Below are positions 49,985 through 63,319 of a stretch of DNA of 64,000 nucleotides, piece after piece. Every line of letters starts with the position of its first letter. Position 1 is the first letter of the stretch. The position numbers and the translations under genes were made by a program. This DNA comes from Vanilla planifolia. Its lineage: Eukaryota; Streptophyta; Magnoliopsida; Asparagales; Orchidaceae. The notes under the pieces were generated by a model. That model was not told where the DNA came from, searched no databases, and worked only from the letters and a program-made list of their open reading frames with translations. The stretch spans positions 17,703,755 through 17,767,754 of the forward strand of contig CM043868.1 in assembly GCA_023846275.1 (NCBI GenBank), in the 5' to 3' direction.

Positions 49985-51860
49985 TTATCGAGCAACTTCT
50001 TGACGCAACATTCAATCACTAACTTGTGTAATAAAAGGTGTGTAAGTATGACGGTAAGCTTTCACAATTGAACACAATACTTGTTGGCCAATATGGCAAT
50101 TAGGTATTGGGGGAAATCAACATATTCTAGGTAATGAAGCTAAAGCACAAGTATAATGGGCCAAAGAACATCAGACGAGACTCTTGAAATTGGAGGTTGA
50201 ACTATCTAAGAATATTGCAAAGATGAGTGCACATTGACACATGAATGTTAGGTCCACAAAATCACTTATCTCTAGAACACAAAAATTCCTTTGGAGAGAT
50301 GGTTAACCTTTTTTATCTATGACGACCTTAACTCCATCGATCGTGTTGGGGCTTACTGTTGATGATGGTCAGTGTGATCACCAATTCATTCAAGAGCTAA
50401 TTGCCAGTAAGCTTGTTTGGATGGTTTGATGGTTTGTTAATGTGTAAATCATCTTGTTCCCCAATGGATTGCTTAGTTTGGATCATTATTGAGACAAATC
50501 AAGTTTTGATGGACATCTTTTAAAAATGATTTTTGGCGATGATGGATAGGGAAGATGGTGTTTGCAAATTTAGAGCTAGTCCTAGACGATTATTTTCCAA
50601 CATTGTACTGTGTATATATCAATGAAATGAGCATAGATAGTGTTAGATAACTCTTTATGCTCACATGGACATCTAGATAGTGAGAAATTAAACAATTTCT
50701 TCATTAACTATAGATTTAGTTTTCTAGTTGGGGTACAAACTAAGAGGTCGGATGTTTCTTTATGATGGTTCAATCTTCACCAAGTGATATCTACTCTAAC
50801 AAAATTGCACCCCACCTATAAGAGTGAGGGCTACTATGTACTTCAACATTATTTGCATGAGATGATAGTTATGCTAACATTGATGACAAATCAACCATCA
50901 ATGCATCAACTATGACAATAAGTATTAGTTCCCTTTGCCCACTTAGTGAGTTATATGGATTCCTGGAACTCTCCTAGGATCTCCTTCCCCACAATGGGCA
51001 AAGATGAATCTTGATTGTCTACAGAGGATAGTGCTCACCAAGAAAGTACAAAGTATCTAAAGTGACAATTGGAGTTAGAATTTCTTTTTCCTTTGTTGCT
51101 ATGGTTGATCTTTAAGCAATTTGGGAGGCAGTGATCTTGTCAAGGGAATGGAATAACAATGCCTAAGAATTTCTGCTAGTGGGTAAATTGCTGCTATCTT
51201 GCAAGCCTTGCATAAACTACATCAAGACAAGGAGACTAGTATATCTCTTGATGTTGCCAGGCATTCTTGGTTCCTTTATTGTTTGAAACTTCTCCATTAC
51301 AGTTATCCCCTCCAGTGTATAAACCTCTATGATCAATCTATTATGACAAAGCATTAACTTTCTTGGCTTTCTTTTATCCAGCCAACTAATTTCTTGAATA
51401 CATAATAGCATCAATTTTTTTATGAATCATGATATCCACCAAACCATAACACTTCAAAGTTTAATTACCTTCATTCGAAGATCTTACACTAATTCTAAAG
51501 CCTTGATCCAATTTCTTAAACATGCACTCATGGTGATAGTCACGTAGGAATGCCTATTTATAATTGTACTTGTGCCCCAGTGTAATGTCTTTTGCTCACA
51601 CGTCACTACATTTGATCATACCAATATCCATAATAAAATTATCCCACAAAATAACTATCTTAGATCCTGCAACTAAGTTATGTCAGACTCTACAATTTCC
51701 AGAAGTTTTTACCCCTTGTTACCTTAAACAGACCACTGATTTCTCTACCTGAAAAGCCCGACCCTGCAGATTGGTATACACCTTGTAGCAGAATATTTAT
51801 GACCACTAGCAGCACAAAATGACTTGTCATTAGAAGAATTCACAAAAAAGATTTCTATGG
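49985..51860. other. unassigned, probably old LINE or retroelement DNA plus 3' flank of the ENOD93 gene
   Basis: Complexity is moderate but no frame could be identified. The minus-strand frame at 51217-51414 is not recognised. On the minus strand this region follows the ENOD93 stop codon and so includes its 3' untranslated region, whose end I could not place. Confidence 0.4.
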
Positions 51861-51871
51861 TGAAAAATGCA

Positions 51872-54800
51872 TCAACCATGAAGGTCTGCAGTCATCAAGT
51901 AAAACAAAAAAGAAGAAGACTCACAAAAATGTGCAGACACCAAACAAACATATGGAAGCTCGGTAAGTAGATCATGTATGGTTCATCTGATTTTTTTTGT
52001 TGTAGATTAGTAAACAACAAACATGCATGTTTTCATCTCAAATATTCATCAAATGCAACATTAACCAATGAAAGTCCTTGCTTCCTCCATTTCATCATTT
52101 CAAAAATCCATTTCTACAATCGCCTAAACAGATGAACTGCATTGCATTGAAAGTGGACAAACAGCATAGAAATACATTTAAAGTAGTTTAAGCTGATACA
52201 CATTCTACTATGTGCTACTCAAATATAAGAAACTGCCTTGAGCTGAACTAGTTGCAAAACGAACGATATTTCATGGCTGTAAAGATGTTTTATTTAAGAA
52301 TCCTTACCATACTTTCCAATTGTATTTCCCCTTGCATTATTTAGGATGGTTTTGTCAGCAGTGATGAAGAACCCAGATATAGCAGCTGCGCAATGAAATC
52401 ACTGATTTAACAACATAAAGGACAGTTTTAATCATATATGCTTCAGGTTGTTAGTTGCAGAATGCCAAAACATTTATGTTGAGATAGGTACAGATCACAA
52501 CAAAGGTAAATCTTCAATATCTTTAAATTTGTAAATGGAAGTTTCTCTGCACTTCTTCTAGATTTATAAGTCCTTAATGAGGCTTAAAAGTCAGATAAGT
52601 GGCTCAAAAAACGCCAAAAAAGAGTGTAAAGAGTAAGCCAAGGAAGGAGAACTTAACTAAAAGATGCAAATGAAACTTAAATAACGTGCACCTTGTCCTC
52701 ATTAAGAACTTGTAAAGAGATCCATCAGAAACAAGATATCCTCTACGCTATCCATATTATTCTACCTTCAAAAAAATGTTGCACTTATTATCTCTACTAC
52801 ATGAAGGATTCCCTCAATAAATCAGTATTTTTTTTTACCCTACAATTCAACAATGTCTCTTAAGCCAAACCTGGACAAAGAATGTATATAAATATAATGA
52901 GTTTAAAGGATCATGCTAGCCATGTGAAGGTTTAGATAAGAAACGGTCAATTGTTATTCAAATTACATGGATTATGGCAAAAAATACCTTTTTAGCAAGA
53001 TAATACAAGATAGATGGCCATATGCTCAAATTAACACAATTGATGGCCAAACCTAAACTCCTATGTAATTACATAATCGTTAATAATTTTAGAATTTGAA
53101 TTTGATTTAAACTGACTATTGGGATATAGTCTAACAATTGTGTGATGATTGGCTTATCATCATCTAGCACTTGGTTACTTGAGTTGTATTGGTTGTGTTC
53201 TACAAGTTCTGCACTTAAATTCCATTTCCACTGGAACAACAAAGAAGTCATCAATCGCTAATGAGGAAGTGATCTAAACTTAAGCAGAATCATCAGAAAC
53301 TCAAATTCTTCCCTGAATGGACATGGTTGACCAAGTATTGAGTAGTGATGCTCGTGGGACTACTCTAGATTGTTTTTACTTTATGATTTAACATGTAAAT
53401 GGTCAGGGGGTAATTAATCTGCTTAGTGTTATATGTCTAGATGAGGTAGACTTTTGGCAGAATGTTTTTAGGCGTTTGCAGTTTTGCACACAAGATGCAT
53501 ATTGTGGAACAGATCATATCACATAATAATCTGCATAGAAATTGTGCAAATGTATTTGTAGTAGGGGAATCAACACACATTGGAATGTAGGATGCTATAT
53601 ACCATACATTCAACCCAAAACAAAAGGAATTTTGTAGGTGTGCTTGCTGTTATCTTAAGTCCTGTCTCACAAAAGCAATATATTCAAATAGGTTGCCAGC
53701 ATTTGACCCAACAAGGCATTCAAACACGAGAATTTCTTATTTGGATCAAACTGTGTATGTGCAAGGTCGATTCTTAAGAATTTAAAATAACAGAATTATG
53801 TTTAAGTCAACACAGAAAATGAAAATTATCCCCTTCTGCCTATCTTAACATAAAAAAATGTCTAGAACATCTTTAATCATTTAGGCTAGGTTTAATATTG
53901 AAAGCGTGCCTCATATCCTAGGTAGGATTGACCAAAACAAGACAAATTTAAAGAGCTTTTGGGTCAAAGTTAAGTCTGTGTTGCTTCAAATTCAGGTTTT
54001 AGTTGGGTTGAGTTAGTACACTTTCAAGTGAGATCTGTACCTAACTGACAAATACAAATTGGCTTGTGTACCCTTAATGCACGATGATGAAATACAATAC
54101 AACAGATCTTCCTGTTATGCCTTCTGCTTTTCTTCAGTCAGTTTGATTGTTGCAAAGCTGACCTTTCAACCTTGAAAGTTAAATTATTGCTAAAGTGGGG
54201 TTAAAGCCGAAACTGCGAAAGCAGGAAAATTTTAATTTCTTCATGCTCTTGACTTTTGATCTTGATGTGTGATTGATAAGAAAAATTTAGTGGGAAACTC
54301 AACATGCAAACATAAAAAAAATAAAATAATCGATGTTTTATTGAGCTCTCATGGAAAACTACCACGATAGCGACTTTGGATGGTTTATGTTAAATTTCTG
54401 TGGAAATTCATGCAATATCAACTTGTTTGTCCGATTTTATGCCAGTTCATCTTTTTGGTTAGGTTCACAAGGCACATATAGGTGCTTGCATCTCATGACC
54501 TTGGTAAAAGTTTCTTGCATCCTTTCCTGCAAGAGAGCAAACTCAAAGTTATATAATTTCTTCTAAAATCAAAAGGGTTGGAATTTCAAACCATTGTTTG
54601 TTTTGCCATGTAATGGATGTGTGTTAGCCATACACTAATTTGATCTATAATTTATGGAGCTATATTAAGGACTAGTAAAAAAGGGGAGAGAGATAGAAGA
54701 TGGATAAACTTGACAACTTGGTTAGCCTCCCCTTATGTTTAGGATCCAAGGAATCAAATTAATCAAATGATGTCAACTAATCAATGTTAAGATTGTCACT

Positions 54801-56299
54801 TTCAGACCCATAGCAAATCTTCTTTTTTCATGATGTAGTGATGTAAGAATTGTGAACCCCTATTTATGGCTTAACAAGGAAAGAGAGAAAAAATAAACAC
54901 ATTTGACAACGTGACAAGTCTCAGCATACTTAATGTAATAACTTAACGTAGATGGGATACGTAAAAATATCTACGGATGTTGGCAGATAATGAAATGCTC
55001 ATCAAACTCCCCCCAAACAAACTTCCTTTCCCTCTCTAATATAAAAGTTTAGCTTGGTCAATTTATCCAGCATGGTAGAAGAAATTGAGCTGTATTTTTC
55101 TATTAATATATTTTAGTTATGAAAAGATAGGTTGAGGATTGGAAGAAATTTATTTTTGTTCAAATAGCCCGGGAATCATATTAACCCAACATAACCTCAG
55201 ATTCTAGGTTTTTAACCCCCAGCAAGCTGCAGAAGAGCATAACAAATGAGAACATGATATGCATAAAAAACAATTTCTATTAACAACGTAAATTCTAGAT
55301 GGTCCCTTAAAACATAAAACAGAGAAGGAATGACAAAAAGTACAGCCACTTGACTGAAAAAAAGCCTAATCAAAACAGGAGTAAGATTGGATAATCAAAT
55401 GAAATTGCCAAGCATTGGTTTAACATACAAGTAAAAAAAGTTCATGTTCCATATTTGATTAGCCAATTAAGTTCAATATTCACCTTTTGTGCAAGGTGAG
55501 CTCAAAACCAAGAAAACATCAAGCTTTGTGAAGCATCCAAGGAATTACAAGAATCTGTTTGCAAATAATTTGTGAATTTAAAAAAAGAGGTTTGAAAATG
55601 AGGATTTAATAAAAAAAGTTCCAAGAAATCCTTCTGTTTCAATGGTATCCATCAGATTAGGGGTATAAAAAGTGAGCAAACACTTGAACAAGTACATACC
55701 TTTATAACATACACAATTGAAGCTAAGAATTCAATTTCTAATATACACGAGGTGCTAATTTTCCAAACAAGCTGATGAAAAAATATTTTCTTTCAACCTC
55801 TTAGTAAAAAGAAAAAAAAGATGACATTTCATTAATTTTATGGGCACAGTATAGCAGATTACTGCTTTGACATTGCAGGGCATTCCCAAAAGTCATGATA
55901 AGTTACCTGCTGATATGATTAGTGCTTGGGCAGTATAATTTAGATTTGCTTTAGCCCAAGGAATGACACGACAACCAACCAACTGCAATACGAAACAAAA
56001 GGAAAAGCCGCATGAAAGTCAACATTGAAAACCCACATTGGTAGAAGTACTAACATATAATTTATAGACGTGAAAACCAAATTGCAACCTGGATAACTAA
56101 AGCAAATTAGATAATCGTGCACTGGTGAAAATAGTTAGGAGTGAAATGTATTTATTTAGCAAAAAGGCATGCAGCAAACCGTGGGAACTGCAACTATGGA
56201 GCCTGCAATAATAGCTGTTTTGAATCCTCTCATGACAGCCTCTGAGGAGCAGAAGCCACAAGTGAGTGAAAAGGGAAAGGGATTACTTGCTAGACACAT
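51872..56299 (-). CDS. early nodulin-93 (ENOD93) family protein, four exons
   Basis: Exons on the minus strand, 5' to 3': 56299-56180, 55982-55907, 52385-52308 and 51885-51872. All three introns (197, 3,521 and 422 bp) have GT-AG ends and compatible phases, giving 95 residues. The core reads CSSEAVMRGFKTAI, then VPTLVGCRVIPWAKANLN, then AQALIISAAAISGFFITADK. It matches the ENOD93 family (CSxExVxAGxKAA...VPTLxxVRxxPWAKANLNxTAQALIIS...FITADKTIL) with two hydrophobic segments expected to cross a membrane. ENOD93 proteins are small, first found as nodule-induced and reported to be mitochondrial; their biochemical role is unclear. The first exon is uncertain: the ATG at 56297-56299 gives an intact frame through the conserved CSxE, but a further upstream exon is possible. 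The last exon is only 14 bp. The 3.5-kb intron is far longer than its neighbours. Confidence 0.68.
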
Positions 56300-56337
56300 A
56301 CTGGAAATTATTTAGAACCAAACTGACAAATGACAAT

Positions 56338-56707
56338 ATTAAAACAACTAAACAAAATATCAATCTTGCACAGAATAAGAATCAAACCCATGCTAAAATA
56401 GTTGAGCAAGTGAAAGCATACAAAACAAAACATGCAAGGACAGGAGTTAATTGTTGAGAATCATTGCGGCTTAAAAGTACTTCACATTCAAAAGATAAAA
56501 ATAAGAAAAACTTATATGATTATTAAAACAACAACTAAACAAATATCAATCTTGCTAAGAATGAGAATCAAACCCACGCTAAAACAGCTGAGCAGGTGAA
56601 AGCATACGAAACAAAACATGCAAACGACAGGAGTTAATTGTTGAGAATCTTAGTTGCTTAAAAATACTCAAAATTTGAAAGATAGAAATAAGAAAAACTT
56701 ACATGAT
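56338..56707. repeat. two-copy tandem duplication, unit about 184 bp
   Basis: Copies 56338-56521 and 56522-56707 both run from ATTAAAACAA..CAATCTTGC.. through AAAGCATAC-AAACAAAACATGCAA, GACAGGAGTTAATTGTTGAGAATC and ATAAGAAAAACTTA-ATGATT. They are highly alike with scattered changes. The array lies just upstream (minus strand) of the proposed ENOD93 start, in its promoter or first intron. Confidence 0.88.
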
Positions 56708-56709
56708 TC

Positions 56710-58810
56710 AAACACTGGTTCTATCCCTAGGAGACAGTCTTCAAATGTAAAGGTCAATGAAAACAATCCCCAATGGTACAGCCCATTGTTGTACAATAAT
56801 AAAAAACAAAAATCCAACAGAAAGGCCAAATGACATGCGTCAGGAATAGAAGGGTCCATAATAAGCCACTACCCAACACCATCATATTAGGCAGCATTCC
56901 AAACAAGATTATGAGGCAATATAAAAAAAAACTTAAAAAAAATAATCATAATAAAAATTCCAGTAAAATCACACACCAATCACCCATAGGAAGGACAAAC
57001 TCCAATTTTTAAATGAGCTTGATCAAGCTTGTGTACAAGAGTAAATCTCCTATTCTAAGCTCATCAACATGATTCGTAATGAAGCCTAATATCAACTGCG
57101 CTAGTATTCATTTAGAAAAGTGAACTAAAGAAGGATAGCTAAAATCCCATTTGTCTTTGTCCTTGACATTTATTTTCCTCACTAAAATCTCTAAATGTAA
57201 GGAAACAATAATTTCTATAAAAAAAACCCTACAACTCTCTAAATACCATAGTCAACTCAATTCTTGCACTTTATGGCAAACACTCTTAATCCTCCAAGAT
57301 CTCAAACATAAACCCTGTCCAAAAACTCCTAACATCCACAAGCTTCCCTCCATAAAGTCTTTCTAGCTCCACAATCTCAGCTCCCAAAACTTAACAGGAA
57401 ATTTCTCTTGATGGATCATAACCTTTTTTACTAGATCTTCTAGCCCAATGTATTGGATAACTCTCAAGATGATCCTTCTTTATTGAATAAGATCTCCCTC
57501 TCCTAAATCTCTCTATGTTGAGCAAGAGAATTCCATTTTCAATGATTTTCTCATCCCCCCATGAATTTCTTGTATGGCTACCATCCTTGAAATCTTATCA
57601 AATCCCAAAAGATTACATATAGAATGTTCCTTAAGATTGATCTTTGAATCCAAGATTAAAATCCTCAACACACAAGTTAGTGGCTTCCAAAATCAAAACA
57701 AAAAATATCTAGAGCTATTATGTTATGCCCTAAATAGACAATTCAATCGATTGTTCGAACGACCTGATAAACTTGAGTGCAAAGGTCCTCTAATATTACC
57801 TCTGTTGCCATGCTCCAATTCTCTTGTGATCAAACAATCAAAACAACTTATCTAACATAGAATGCATGCTCTATCTACACCATCTAATATGGAATCAAAC
57901 AATCCAATCTAGTGCCATCCATCATAATTTGTTTTGAGTCTCCATAAGATTCTTTTGCATCTTTCTATCTCCGTAACACATCTAATGCCTCGAACACCTT
58001 TATATTATAATATAACTAATAAGACATATAAGTACTAAAATAATAAAAATTAGTAAAAAAATAAGTTTTTATGAATCCCTTTACTTGAACGTGAACAAAT
58101 TCTTATCACTTACACAATAACATTCAACCAAGTTGGCAACTGTGTATTTGGCACATTTTGGTCATAGTTGTCATGATATCTAAGAGTTCTACAAAAAATG
58201 TTTAAACTTCTTGTTAAAACCAAAAAGAATGGATATAATCCACAAGTCCAAAACTAAAATTAAATTATTGAACTCCCAAGCATACAAGTCTTGCCCAAAG
58301 TGTAATAAGGATCAATATCAAGCATATTCCAATAAAAAAACATTAGTACGACTTAACTTACAAAGTGTAGTTGAAGAACAAACATTGGGTATGATCATAA
58401 GTCTCAGAATAGTAATTACGTAACAATCCTCTAGATGATAACAAGGATCATAGTATGAAAAGTACAACCAAAAGCCATAGAGTATGCTAGGTAGCCAATA
58501 TAAGTAAGATAATTAAAGAAACACAAATACTAAGGACCTGATCTTTTGTCAAATTCGACATATCAAAGATTAAATCTTAAGGTTCTAGGTGGTGCCACGC
58601 TTATAAATCAACCATAATAGCTATTAGTTTTAGTTGAATCTTGCAATTATGAGCTTTGTATTGTCCCATAATAAACAATCCTCATCTAAAAGGAGGAACT
58701 TTATCATATGTAAAAAAGCCAACTATTAAACATTCCTAGATAGAAGTGAACCTAATTCACCTATAGTATAATCCAAAAAACAAAGCTAGAAGATCTTTAA
58801 AAGGCTAACA
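56710..58810. other. intergenic DNA, no gene recognised
   Basis: Several frames of 60-90 codons are open (57574-57855 plus strand is the longest), but none resembles a known protein. Given the Copia gag and protease further upstream on the minus strand, part of this is probably its decayed pol region. This would also be where an additional 5' exon of the ENOD93 gene should be sought. Confidence 0.4.
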
Positions 58811-58819
58811 TTATTGTTG

Positions 58820-59900
58820 TTGCTCTCATTGAAGCTTATTTTCTTGATAAACATCACACCCATCATATATGACCCTTATGCCCATTTATCCAAGGATAAA
58901 AGCAAACACAAGTTTTTAATTAATCTCTAGCCCATGCATAACATCAATAAATGCATCTTTCTAAAAGTAAACCTATAATTTACAGCAATTGCAGACCAAG
59001 AATCTCCAAGAAAGGTCTTTTCTTCTTTGTAACTTATAGAAGCATATGAGGTAAAGCATCTTGTTTCTATAAATACGCTTGACAGCTCTAAAATCTATCA
59101 TATAAACAGTGACAATTGTCATTGTGTTTGTCTCTAAGATAACTACGAACATCTCTCCTCAACAAGGTAATCTTGGTTTAGCAAGATTGTAACCTCCTTT
59201 CCAATGTCTACACTAAAAAGCATGATGACTGAGCATGTCTCACTAATAAAAAAATTACCTATTTTTCTTATCCTTTGGGCCATGCATCTCATAGCATTTG
59301 CATTAGGATAACCAAGCTAATTCTAACATCAACTCTTACTAAGATGCTTATTAAATTTTCTAGGTTGATAGTCAATTCAATCTTAAAAGTAATCTCCACT
59401 TTGTTAGTAATGTCCTTTAATCTATTGGTTCCTTCAATTCTAATATACATAATCACAACTTTAAAAATTATATCATCTCTCTTACAATTTATACTATTCT
59501 TATGATCTTTCAATAAATCAAATTATTTTTCAATCAAAACAATAACTATACATCAATCACAAAAAGCATGATGACATTTTTTCTCAAACATAAAGCAGCC
59601 ACATTTTCTCTTACCCTTTGAGTCATAGGCCCCATATGGCATTTGCTTTTGGATCACAAAGCTAATTCTAGCATTTGCTCTTATTAAGATAGTTATTAAA
59701 TTTTGTATGCTTACGATCAACTAAGTTAATCTTAGGCATAATCTCCTCAGATTCCTCAAAGATGTCCTATTTAATAGTTCTCTCAATAACAATATACATA
59801 ACCACTTTTTTGAAGGTCGTATCTCTTTATTATATTTCACGTTATTCTTATATTTCTTTTATAAATAAGATAATTTTCAATCAAAATAAAAAATTAAAAG
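58820..59900 (-). mobile_element. Copia gag end and protease, copy 2 (with a duplicated gag block)
   Basis: On the minus strand a decayed protease occurs at about 59115-58870. It reads VxMIDFRAVKRIYRN, where active elements have a D(S/T)GA catalytic motif, then FIDVMHGLEIN-x-KLVFAF. Upstream of it are two direct copies of a gag C-terminal block at about 59220-59560 and 59570-59900. A third copy lies at 61780-62100 in the neighbouring element. Landmarks shared by the blocks are CATTTGC, TTAAATTTT-TA-G-TT and CAATATACATAA-CAC on the plus strand. No complete frame remains. Confidence 0.6.
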
Positions 59901-60279
59901 GTTCATGAAGTGCATCTCCTTTATTATCAATTGAGCAACAAGGTGCAAAACATTCTTATTTTTGTTCATCTTAAAATTTAAAAGTTTTATACAACATACT
60001 TCTTCACAACATTATTCTCTATAATAAATTTCCCATCAAGATCATTCTAAATTTAATATGCATGCTTACTTTGACAATAAACATCCAGAAATCCTTTGTA
60101 CAATCACTTAGAACGATGCCCTTGGAAATGTTATCAACATGATTTCATGTAATCATTTCAATATCATAATTTTCAGCTTTTCAATAGATATAATAACAAC
60201 ATGGATACCAATCAATAATACTTCTCATAGGCTTCCTTAAAACTTGTAGATATGATATTTTGCATCGTCGCATGGCATG

Positions 60280-62100
60280 CAATCCTTCTTTCTAAAAGGA
60301 AAACAATCATTTAAATCAAGTAGTTATACTCATTGTCAAAGGACCAATATATGCAACAACAAACACAAATCATTTGAAAATTACAAACATACATTAAAAA
60401 AATTTCAAAAGAAAAAACTTAAAAATATCCACATTTTTAGCTTGATAATAGTATTAAAATATAAAAAATTAATTTTAAAAATAAACAACCTATATATAGC
60501 AAAATACTTGTCATAACCAATAAAAGAATATTGAGTTGCATAATTATTTTTTCTTTTATTAGACAAAAAGAAGAGACCCCAAACAATCAAGTATTCCTAG
60601 TCTATTGCAAGAGATCTTGCCAAACTTTGCATGTGCTCTCCTACACTACAATTGACGATAGTGGTTGCTATCATTTTTTCTACATAATTAGCTCCTTACT
60701 ATCTTCATAATTAAAAATCTATAATAATCATACATGATATTTTCACCTCACAAATTATTTTAAGTTTTTGAAGTTACAAATATAACATTCACTATGTTTT
60801 TAAAGGTTTTAATTTTCATTTCTATCATAACATTAGATTCAAGAGTATAAAGGTATTATTTTATGAACAAGACAATGAATTTTATAAATAGAGCTTAAAG
60901 AACCATTTGCATACTCTCTAAATAGCGACCTCTAAATTTTATAATCAATTTTATTTTCATTCTCTAATTCAAAAATCTTAAATTTCTTCTTAGCCTCAAA
61001 TTGATTTTTAATCTAAATAGTTTAGTGAACTTGAAACATTCATCAATCAAAAAGACAATATCTTCTTTTACCACATATGCTCATCGCAAATTTCATGTCA
61101 CCTAAATCAAAATAAACTAAACCAAGCATCTTATTTTTCTCTTATAATTTTTTGATTTTCTTGGTTTCTCCACACTCTCATCTTCATGAAAATTAGAATT
61201 TCTAAGATAAGTTCCATGAATTTTTCATATAAGAAAATTTGATAAGACTAACCCAATCATACCACCAATCAATAAACTCAAGAAAGTCCATAAAAATAGA
61301 AGAACTAACAATAAATTGTCAAGTACAATAACAATAAACAAATCATTATTGAAATAACTCTTTCCTTCAAAGCCCTCCTTTGTAGCCATTATAAACTTGC
61401 CCTCGTCAAATATAATCTTTATATCCACTTTTCCAAAGATAAAAATAAACACAAGATTTTAACAAATCTCTAGTGCATGTAAAACATCAATGAGCAAATA
61501 AATCTTTCCAAAAATCAACCTCAAAATAACTTTACAATTGCTAACAAGTGCAGGCCTAGAATCTCCAACAAAAATCCTCTCCAATTAATTCACCGACAAT
61601 AATGTAGGAGGTAAAAGGATTTCTATAAATGTGCTTGGTAGCTCCAAAATCTACCAACCAAACATCATCCTTTGTTACAAAATTTGTCTTTGAGATAACT
61701 ACTACAATAACATCGTTAGTTTTGTTAGCCTTGAATTAGCGAAACTGTCATTTCCTTTTTGTATGTACACTAAAAGGCAATATAACTTTTTCTTACATAT
61801 AAAGTAATCAACTTTTCTTGTGGGTCATGATTCCTACAGCATTTGCATTGGTATCACATTGATTCTTGCATCTATTCCTATTAAGATACTTAATAATTTT
61901 ATAGGTTTATGGTCAACCAAGTTAGCATTAGCGATAATCACTTCAGCTTTCTGTATGACATCTTTCTATCTATTAGTTTCCTTTCCTCAATCACAATATA
62001 CATAACCACATCCTCGAAGGTCATTGCCACTCTTATAATTTATATTATTCTTATAATACTTCCATAAATCGGATAATTTTTTAATCAAAATAATAGATAC
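60280..62100 (-). mobile_element. Copia element, copy 1: gag end, protease, integrase
   Basis: Read downwards from 62100: gag C-terminal block (62100-61780), then protease at 61660-61600 with VDFGATKHIYRN. Cys/Ser-Gly is altered here: the usual DSGAT reads DFGAT, losing the conserved Ser. The pre-integrase part at 61452-61225 reads KIIFDEGKFIMATKEGFEGKSYF. Integrase pieces follow around 61090-60870 (DECFKFTKLFRLK) and 60600-60405 (FIGYDKYFAIYRLFIFK then FNTIIKLK), which matches the FIGY-x(5)-AYRFL and NTIIES motifs of Copia integrase C-termini. The order and motifs fit a SIRE/Maximus- or Tork-like element. No reverse transcriptase was seen below 60280. Confidence 0.75.
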
Positions 62101-62107
62101 AAGGCCA

Positions 62108-62566
62108 ATGCTGAATCAAGTTGTTCGTCTTCGCCGTGCAGCTCTACTTCACTTGCCACCCACTCTATTTCTCTCATATGCATCTTTTGCTCTCATTCTA
62201 TCTCTTATTGGATCGTCGTCAACTTCGGAACCATCAAGGATCGACCTTTTCGCTGTGCCTTCAATTAATTGCATTGGCTCGCAGTTCTCTCCAAGTCGGC
62301 CCCTTGTCATTGGTGTACCACTTTTGTCAAAGTTTCGTTTTGCCACAGTAACGCTAGTCACGACGATTGATACTCCCTCTTCAGTCTTCATTCCATTCCC
62401 TTTGGTCTCTGCTCCGTTTTCTGTGGCTCCTGTTCCTCTGGTATTTATTCCTCTTTTGGTTTCGGCCCCTCATGCTCCATTCATGGTAATCTCCTTCGCT
62501 CAAGTGGTCAAGGGAGCCTTGGCCTCCACTTCTTCTCCTATTACAACCTTTTTTAGCCACGCCTAA
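62108..62566 (+). other. G/C-rich open segment, identity unknown
   Basis: A 152-codon frame is open on the plus strand, and long frames are also open on the minus strand (62391-62149 and 62581-62381). Base composition is clearly richer in G/C than the flanks. The plus-strand peptide is Ser/Pro/Val-rich without recognisable motifs. The minus-strand peptide is charged and Arg-rich (RNQKRNKYQRNRSHRKRSRDQ) and, being directly upstream of the minus-strand Copia gag block, could be part of that element's gag or a captured sequence. I cannot decide, and a gene is not claimed. Confidence 0.3.
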
Positions 62567-62569
62567 GTG

Positions 62570-63315
62570 TCCACATTGCACTCAAAACAGTCATCTATAG
62601 ACATCATTCAGCTGCACCCTAAGCCTCCTGTTGCCACAGATCATGTTGATATTAATTCTTCATGATTAATCAACTAACCATTGTGAGTGATGCCACCACT
62701 TATATAAGGTAAGCCAACAACTATTTTAATCGATGAGGATGTAAACTCGCTTCTCAGCAATTAGATCTGGGAGTTTCTTTATAATTGAGCTATTAGACCA
62801 TTAGCACATTTTAATTTAATTTGAACAAGAAGAGGATTTCCTCAGGTAATAGTTGTGTGGAATTTGAACCTTACTTGACTTCCAAATAAGAATATTCAAG
62901 TGGTCCCTTGTTTTCTCTTTTGAATCCGAATCCCCAATTATTTCTATTTAGATCTCGCTTTCTCATTTTCCCATATTCTTTATATATCATCTTATTGGGG
63001 AACTTCTTAGGATTGATGCAGCAATCGATTTTCTTACACAATCCAATATTACAAAAATGTGTTAAAATCAATCTTCAAAATGAGCTGTCAGATAAAATAT
63101 AAATAAGTATTAGTCTCAAACTTGTTTTTGACAGGCTATAGAATATGAAAATCTCCTTAATTTTTACTCGATCTATCACATGTTCAACCACAAAGAATCA
63201 ACTTACCGTCTAAACATCAAGCATGCCCATAGAAATCAGCAATCCATTGCGAATAACAAAACAAAAGATTAAAAATCATAACTGATTCTCATGATCTTGG
63301 TATAAAAAGATTAAA
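62570..63315. other. intergenic DNA
   Basis: No gene recognised. Short frames at 62871-63102 on both strands overlap each other and are unsupported. Confidence 0.45.
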
Positions 63316-63319
63316 ACTC

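Noticed and set aside
56241-56246. Splice acceptor CTCAG at 56242-56246 as the true start of the first visible ENOD93 exon
   Set aside because: The codons just upstream encode Cys-Ser-Ser in exactly the place where the family has the conserved CSxE, so the reading frame most likely continues through this point.
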